From M3007 sp040080915 (lineage in GTDB: Bacteria; Bacteroidota; Bacteroidia; Chitinophagales; Saprospiraceae): a stretch of DNA of 7,772 nt. Below, in pieces: positions 5,601-7,772 of this stretch. Made by a program: the position numbers and the translations under genes. Below the pieces are notes generated by a model that saw only the letters and a list, made by a program, of their open reading frames with translations, was not told where the DNA came from and ran no database searches. The DNA is taken from positions 1 through 7,772 of the forward strand of contig JBEBHD010000253.1 of assembly GCA_040080915.1 (NCBI GenBank), given 5' to 3'. Each line of letters starts with the position of its first letter. The first letter of the stretch is position 1.

Positions 5601-6880
5601 CAAAGCAGCCAAAGGCCGCCCGAAGGCTCGAACGCTAAGTTGGACTGCATCGCCGGGACATCCGGGAAGGCGGTGCGCTCGGCAAATTTCCCCGTTTGAG
5701 GGTCAAAAACGCGGATTTCGCGCAAATAGCGGGCAAAATAGCGCGATCCCCAAGCCCAAACACCGCCGAGGCTGAACCCAGTCGCCGCAGCGTGAAAATG
5801 GCCCTGCAAGGGCGTGACTTTTCGCAGCCCAAAGCCGCTCGTGGCTGCCCAGACGTTGCCTGTGCGGTCGTGCAATATCTGGTTGGTGGGTCGGTCGAAC
5901 GTCAGGTCGGGCTTCGTGAAATCTGGCGTTTCGTCCGGGGCGATATCCCAGGCATTGGTGCCGATGCCCAGCCAAATGTGGTTGTCCTTGCCAGGCGAAA
6001 GGTATTTCCACAACAAATCCATGTGCTTCGGAATGGCAAAAACGGAGGCCTTGCCGCCTCGGAAGCACAGCAAATCTGTACCTCCCGCTCCGCCCCCGAT
6101 AGTGAAGCGGAGGTTCCATATCACTTCCTCGCCTTGATGCTCCACCCGAATGCCGGAGAGCATGAGTTTTTCCGTTAAAAATTGCACCAACTGCTTCACC
6201 GCCCCTGTTTTGGGATCAATGCTGTACACCATTTTTTGGGAGAACACGAGGATGTCGCCGTTGGGCGAGCGTTGAAGGCCATGGAAGGCTTCAAGGTGTC
6301 CGGGAAAAATCGGGTTGATTGGAGGCGGCATATACATGACCGTCGGCGGCGGGAGTAGCGCTGTGTTGGGTAAACTGTTGGGCCACGTCGCGGGCATGGC
6401 AAAGCGCAAAACCGCCCCGTGGCGCGAAAGCGCCCAAACGCTGCCGTCGCCCGGTGTTTCCACAATATCTTCGATGGTGCCGCCCCAAGGAGATTTGTTT
6501 TCGTCAAAACTGAACGGGAAATGGCGGAAATGCCCGGTTTTTGGGTCGTACACGTCCACGCCTTCGTCTTGAACGCCGAGCCAGAGCCAGCCGCGCGAGT
6601 CCTCAAAAAGCGAGGTGACGGTGTTTCCCGAAATGGAGGTCGGGTCGAGGGGATTGTTGGAAAATACCTTGAAATTGTAGCCGTCGTAGCGGTTGAGGCC
6701 GTCCTTCGTCGCCACCCACAGAAACCCGTCGCGGGTTTGCAGGATGTCGTAGATCATGCCCTGCGAGAGGCCGTTTTCGATGGTTATTTTTTCGAAAACA
6801 GAGTTTTGGGCCCAAATGCTGGTTTGAACCAAAAACAAAACTACCAAAGGCAAAAAGCGAAAACAGGGCAGCAAAGTCAA
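2663..6880 (-). CDS. Hybrid two-component system sensor kinase/response regulator (HTCS)
   Basis: This single-chain regulator of 1405 residues senses a ligand in the periplasm and controls transcription directly. Order of parts: signal peptide 1-24 (cleavage near WAQ-N); Reg_prop beta-propeller repeats about 30-625 (e.g. DGFLWVATKDGLNRYDG 51-67, GQIWLGTKGGGINILNP 567-583); Y_Y_Y domain about 735-808; one membrane helix about 813-832; HisKA with H871 in HEFRTPL; HATPase with N box NNLISNALKF 987-996, G1 DTGIGIP and G2 GEGTGIGLAL; receiver with D1203, E1159/D1160 and K1255; AraC-type HTH about 1310-1403. All catalytic residues are present. The start is TTG at 6880-6878: an in-frame TAA lies three codons upstream and the first ATG is codon 42, too late for the signal peptide. 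GGAG lies 12 bases before it. HTCS proteins usually control polysaccharide loci, but no susC/susD gene is adjacent. Five repeat-derived peptides interrupt the protein in frame (entries below). Confidence 0.95.
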   Translation of the reverse strand: MTLLPCFRFLPLVVLFLVQTSIWAQNSVFEKITIENGLSQGMIYDILQTRDGFLWVATKDGLNRYDGYNFKVFSNNPLDPTSISGNTVTSLFEDSRGWLWLGVQDEGVDVYDPKTGHFRHFPFSFDENKSPWGGTIEDIVETPGDGSVWALSRHGAVLRFAMPATWPNSLPNTALLPPPTVMYMPPPINPIFPGHLEAFHGLQRSPNGDILVFSQKMVYSIDPKTGAVKQLVQFLTEKLMLSGIRVEHQGEEVIWNLRFTIGGGAGGTDLLCFRGGKASVFAIPKHMDLLWKYLSPGKDNHIWLGIGTNAWDIAPDETPDFTKPDLTFDRPTNQILHDRTGNVWAATSGFGLRKVTPLQGHFHAAATGFSLGGVWAWGSRYFARYLREIRVFDPQTGKFAERTAFPDVPAMQSNLAFEPSGGLWLLCVMQDAAHTPMLLHYPPGGGQADRRFLLDAVLSSYDPMFRAPDGHLWIATADGQLLRFDPNTGQVDRFKFSHLFGEAAKNITCVAIAGEENGRVWIGTQTGLVRATPNAQDFDFQLIKADPKNPHGLNNSSIACILPAPDGQIWLGTKGGGINILNPETGACRHITTADGLLNNVVYGILPGNRGGEFWCSTNRGLAKIVASPPGPLSKKGESEAFEITTFTAAVGLQDNEFNTRAFWKSDRGELLFGGINGLNRFFPGDLRSDTTPPPVYIVGLEINRKKANFGDPGSPLAAPLEVTPRLELGYDQNNVSFEFAALDFTDPSKNRYRYRLVGLENDWVEAGQGRFAHYSHLPPGSYELRVQGSNGESAWRDAAPILVVVNPPWWRSNLAYGCYLALLVWAGWRAYQFQIRRVKEREQLAFEHRETERVKALEQLKTNFFSNVTHEFRTPLTLMVEPLRRILKKTKDPETLENARLAEANSRKLLGLVNQLLDMAKLESGQMVLDLRRGDLGETVRGVFERFLPLAEKRGLKLALRSEDLTTFEKLSNLEFDPGKVELVLNNLISNALKFTPEGGKVVVFLNAGRVSNPSGVDKQQVPDGAARFIIYHSSFIIQVKDTGIGIPPESLDKIFDRFYQVDGSHTRAGEGTGIGLALSKELAELMGGGISVESEVGKGSTFTFWLPMKVEDLGKRGMEELKQMEEPRSEGLTTFQKLSNLKTTGEAEEKPLALIVEDNPELRQFIKKSITGAGWQVIEASDGEEGVRKAIELLPDLIISDVMMPRKDGYALCEAVKTNELTAHIPIILLTAKAAIDSKLKGLRTGADDYLTKPFNTEELLARMENLLETRRRLRERYAQMPTGFSAQRAEAVPEFLPEPDREFLRKFHLLIEGNLANEAISIEDFAAKMHLSRSQLHRKLDALTGQNTSEFVRNYRLDRALAMLRNREGTVGEVALRTGFASEKYFSTVFKEKFGVPPSQVG
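3453..3494 (-). repeat. In-frame palindromic element, type A copy 1 (kinase-receiver linker)
   Basis: A perfect palindrome spans 3453-3485: a 16-bp arm beginning AGGTTTGACAACTTTT, one central G, then the exact reverse complement. TTCGCTCC follows and is shared with copy 2. It encodes residues 1130-1143 of the HTCS protein, RSEGLTTFQKLSNL, in the flexible linker between the ATPase domain and the receiver. Confidence 0.85.
3497..3524 (-). repeat. Direct repeat TTCCTCCATT, 18-bp spacing, in the kinase-receiver linker
   Basis: The ten-base sequence occurs at 3497-3506 and 3515-3524. On the coding strand it gives MEELKQMEE, a charged stretch next to the type A palindrome. It may belong to another inserted repeat or simply be a duplicated linker. 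Confidence 0.4.
3763..3794 (-). repeat. Heptanucleotide tandem repeat in the HATPase domain
   Basis: GAATGAT is repeated at 3763, 3770 and 3777, followed by AAATGAT at 3784 and a partial GAAT: about 4.6 copies. The coding strand gives FIIYHSSFIIQ (residues 1030-1040) immediately before the G1 box (VKDTGIGIP). The unit is not a multiple of three, so gain or loss of one copy would shift the frame and remove the receiver and DNA-binding domains. Confidence 0.85.
3827..3859 (-). repeat. In-frame palindromic element, type B (HATPase loop)
   Basis: A perfect palindrome: 16-bp arm AACGCCGGAAGGGTTT, one central G, then its reverse complement. It encodes NAGRVSNPSGV (residues 1008-1018). It falls in the loop after the strand KVVVFL of the ATP-binding domain, so the distance from the N box to the G1 box is about twice that of ordinary HATPase domains. 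Confidence 0.85.
3957..3998 (-). repeat. In-frame palindromic element, type A copy 2 (HATPase loop)
   Basis: A perfect palindrome spans 3957-3989 with 16-bp arm AGATTTGACAACTTTT, central C and exact reverse complement, followed by TTCGCTCC as in copy 1. The coding strand gives RSEDLTTFEKLSNL (residues 962-975), just before FDPGKVELVLNNLI. Three differences from copy 1 are seen in 40 aligned bases; two of them are partners in one base pair. Confidence 0.85.
4967..4999 (-). repeat. In-frame hairpin element, type C (beta-propeller loop)
   Basis: CTCTCC (4967-4972) and GGAGAG (4979-4984) enclose six T, followed by GGGGCCGGGGGGCGA. On the coding strand this reads SPPGPLSKKGE (residues 628-638). 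It interrupts a Reg_prop-like unit between GLAKI and FEITTFTAAVGLQDNEF, where ordinary HTCS proteins have a short turn. Confidence 0.7.
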
Positions 6881-6916
6881 TCGTTTGAATTACTCCGGCA
6901 AATATCAAACGATTGA
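6877..6916. promoter_or_regulatory. Perfect 12-bp inverted repeat over the HTCS start codon
   Basis: TCAATCGTTTGA (6877-6888) and TCAAACGATTGA (6905-6916) are exact reverse complements separated by 16 bases. The TTG start codon (6880-6878) is inside one arm, and the only GGAG resembling a ribosome binding site is in the spacer. A weak -7-like GATATTTG (minus strand, 6906-6899) overlaps the other arm. It may act as an mRNA hairpin that hides the start codon or as a DNA operator, for instance for autoregulation; arms are 28 bp apart start to start. Confidence 0.6.
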
Positions 6917-6933
6917 GCAATACTACCCAGTTT

Positions 6934-7344
6934 TCATCGTGCTTTTGCCCACTCACGCCACCTGCACCACCGTTTCGCCGTTACCCCACTCGCCGAGCGC
7001 ACACTAACGGTGTAAATCTCCGCTGTTGCGCTCGATTCAAGCAGGTTAATGGGTAATTTCAAGTCCCCTGCACCGTATTCAATTGCGAGGTCGTGGCCGT
7101 GTTGCCGCACAAGTCTTCGGCCTCCCAGGTGCGGTTGATCGTGTAGTCCTGCGCACAACCGCTTCCCGAAGGATCGTTCCCCAGGAACATGATTGTCACA
7201 TACCCGCCGCAGGCATCGGTGGCGCGCCAGGTCGCCGCTTTTTTCGCCCAGGCCTTCCACCGAAATCTGCACCTCGGTTGCGGCCGGGGAGCAATTGCCG
7301 ATGATGTGGAAATCACCCGCTGTCCAGAGCGTACGTCCGCCGGA
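6934..7344 (-). pseudogene. Frameshifted remnant of an Ig/HYR-like extracellular repeat protein
   Basis: Recognisable pieces lie in different minus-strand frames. One frame gives DFHIIGNCSPAATEVQISVEGLGEK (written here in two parts: DFHIIGNCSPAATE, VQISVEGLGEK). Another, joining at the six-T run 7239-7244, gives TWRATDACGGYVTI and later CAQDYTINRTWEAEDLCGN before stopping at 7059. The first frame then continues with AEIYTVSVRS, and a third frame ends in ALGEWGNGETVVQVA (stop 6953-6955). The RTWxAxDxCGN pattern is typical of HYR-like repeats in large secreted Bacteroidota proteins. The fragments fit one decayed or indel-containing gene; sequencing error at homopolymers is an alternative. No single open frame makes a sensible protein here. 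Confidence 0.5.
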
Positions 7345-7611
7345 TCAAGGGGGGAAGTATGGGATACTCTCCCGCCCGCCCACATTTACAATGGAAACCA
7401 AGGCGGCATAGCCACCCTCTGTTTCGGTTTGTACTTCTGCCGTGTAGCCGTCTTTGCCAAAGGCAACGGCACGGACCATTCCATTGATGGTGATGGGTTC
7501 GGCATTTTGAGTCATTGCCTCGGCATTTTGGCTGTTGCTTTTGCGCTCGGAACATGAAAAAGTCAAGTTCACCGCCAAAAAGAGTAGTGATAATTTTACT
7601 GTTTGCGGCAC
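7345..7611 (-). CDS. Small lipoprotein, probably truncated
   Basis: This 88-residue frame starts at GTG (7611-7609); an in-frame TAG lies directly upstream, so no longer start is possible, and there is no ATG before the signal peptide. Residues 1-20, MPQTVKLSLLFLAVNLTFSC, form a lipoprotein signal with lipobox LTFSC, so Cys20 would be the lipidated N-terminus. The mature part has a Ser/Asn-rich tether, then ITINGMVRAVAFGKDGYTAEVQTE and ALVSIVNVGG, which resembles small OB-fold-like Bacteroidota lipoproteins. It ends abruptly with RESIPYFPP at TGA 7347-7345, next to a six-G run, where related proteins would need further strands. The same frame stays open after that stop and enters the HYR-like remnant. 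Probably a broken gene whose 5' end abuts the palindromic element at 7612. Confidence 0.55.
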   Translation of the reverse strand: MPQTVKLSLLFLAVNLTFSCSERKSNSQNAEAMTQNAEPITINGMVRAVAFGKDGYTAEVQTETEGGYAALVSIVNVGGRESIPYFPP

Positions 7612-7765
7612 CTATTTAGCACCTGTATACGACGGCCCTAACCGTAAAGTTTTTTACCACAGATTCACACAGATTCACACAGATTTTTCCTTGTCCGTTT
7701 TAAAATCTGCGTGAATCTGTGAAAATCTGTGGTGAAAATTGTTTGCATCAGGAGGTACTAAATAG
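7612..7765. mobile_element. MITE-like module with short terminal inverted repeats
   Basis: CTATTTAGCACCT (7612-7624) and AGGTACTAAATAG (7753-7765) are inverted repeats with one mismatch in 13. They enclose 128 bp that code for nothing and hold the long hairpin at 7651-7738. The left end abuts the GTG start of the lipoprotein. No target-site duplication is evident, so mobility is only inferred. Confidence 0.4.
7656..7733. repeat. Long hairpin of CACAGATT units
   Basis: Left arm 7656-7687 starts ACCACAGATT and contains three CACAGATT-type units; right arm 7702-7733 is its reverse complement at 29 of 32 positions, with a 14-base loop. Adjacent T and A runs extend the stem by about five pairs. 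CACAGATT-rich hairpins of this sort are frequent intergenic repeats in Bacteroidota and some other environmental bacteria. It could also work as a bidirectional terminator. Confidence 0.8.
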
Positions 7766-7772
7766 TTACCTG

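Noticed and set aside
7356..7368. Small hairpin AGTAT-GGG-ATACT near the lipoprotein stop
   Set aside because: The five-base stem with a G-run beside it is too weak to call a terminator and lies inside coding sequence.

Overview
The window looks like a chromosomal piece of a moderately GC-rich Bacteroidota bacterium, possibly of the Saprospiria type (Haliscomenobacter/Lewinella-like). The clues are a complete hybrid two-component system (HTCS) regulator, a BspA/DUF285-type surface protein, a Bacteroidota-style AAA ATPase with a PD-(D/E)XK-like tail, a small lipoprotein, weak or absent Shine-Dalgarno sites, and several short palindromic repeats. The assignment rests on protein architecture recalled from memory, not on a database search.

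Layout from left to right. (1) 1-745, minus: the N-terminal part of a secreted DUF285/BspA-like protein, running off the left edge, with 75-bp tandem repeats and a nine-C tract close to the start codon. (2) 746-1090: a non-coding divergent intergenic region with a long nested inverted repeat, a G-quadruplex-like run and four spaced copies of a 16-bp motif. (3) 1091-2647, plus: an AAA ATPase fused to a C-terminal PD-(D/E)XK-like nuclease fold. (4) 2663-6880, minus, convergent with the ATPase and only 15 bp away: a 1405-residue HTCS protein combining a periplasmic sensor, histidine kinase, receiver and AraC-type DNA-binding domain in one chain. Its TTG start codon lies in one arm of a perfect 12-bp inverted repeat. 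(5) 6934-7611, minus: a short lipoprotein that stops early, followed by out-of-frame remnants of an Ig/HYR-like extracellular repeat protein. (6) 7612-7765: a MITE-like module in which short terminal inverted repeats enclose a very long hairpin.

The main result is inside the HTCS gene. At least four interruptions of the reading frame by short repeats (three sequence types of palindrome or hairpin, one of them present twice) plus one heptanucleotide tandem repeat are present, and every one stays in frame. They lie in surface loops or linkers: a beta-propeller loop, two loops of the ATPase domain and the kinase-receiver linker. The two copies of one palindrome differ by a compensatory base-pair change that preserves the fold. 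This resembles the Rickettsia palindromic elements that insert in-frame into genes, but here in a Bacteroidota sensor kinase.

No pathway joins these genes visibly. The HTCS is an orphan in this window, with no susC/susD or glycoside hydrolase beside it.
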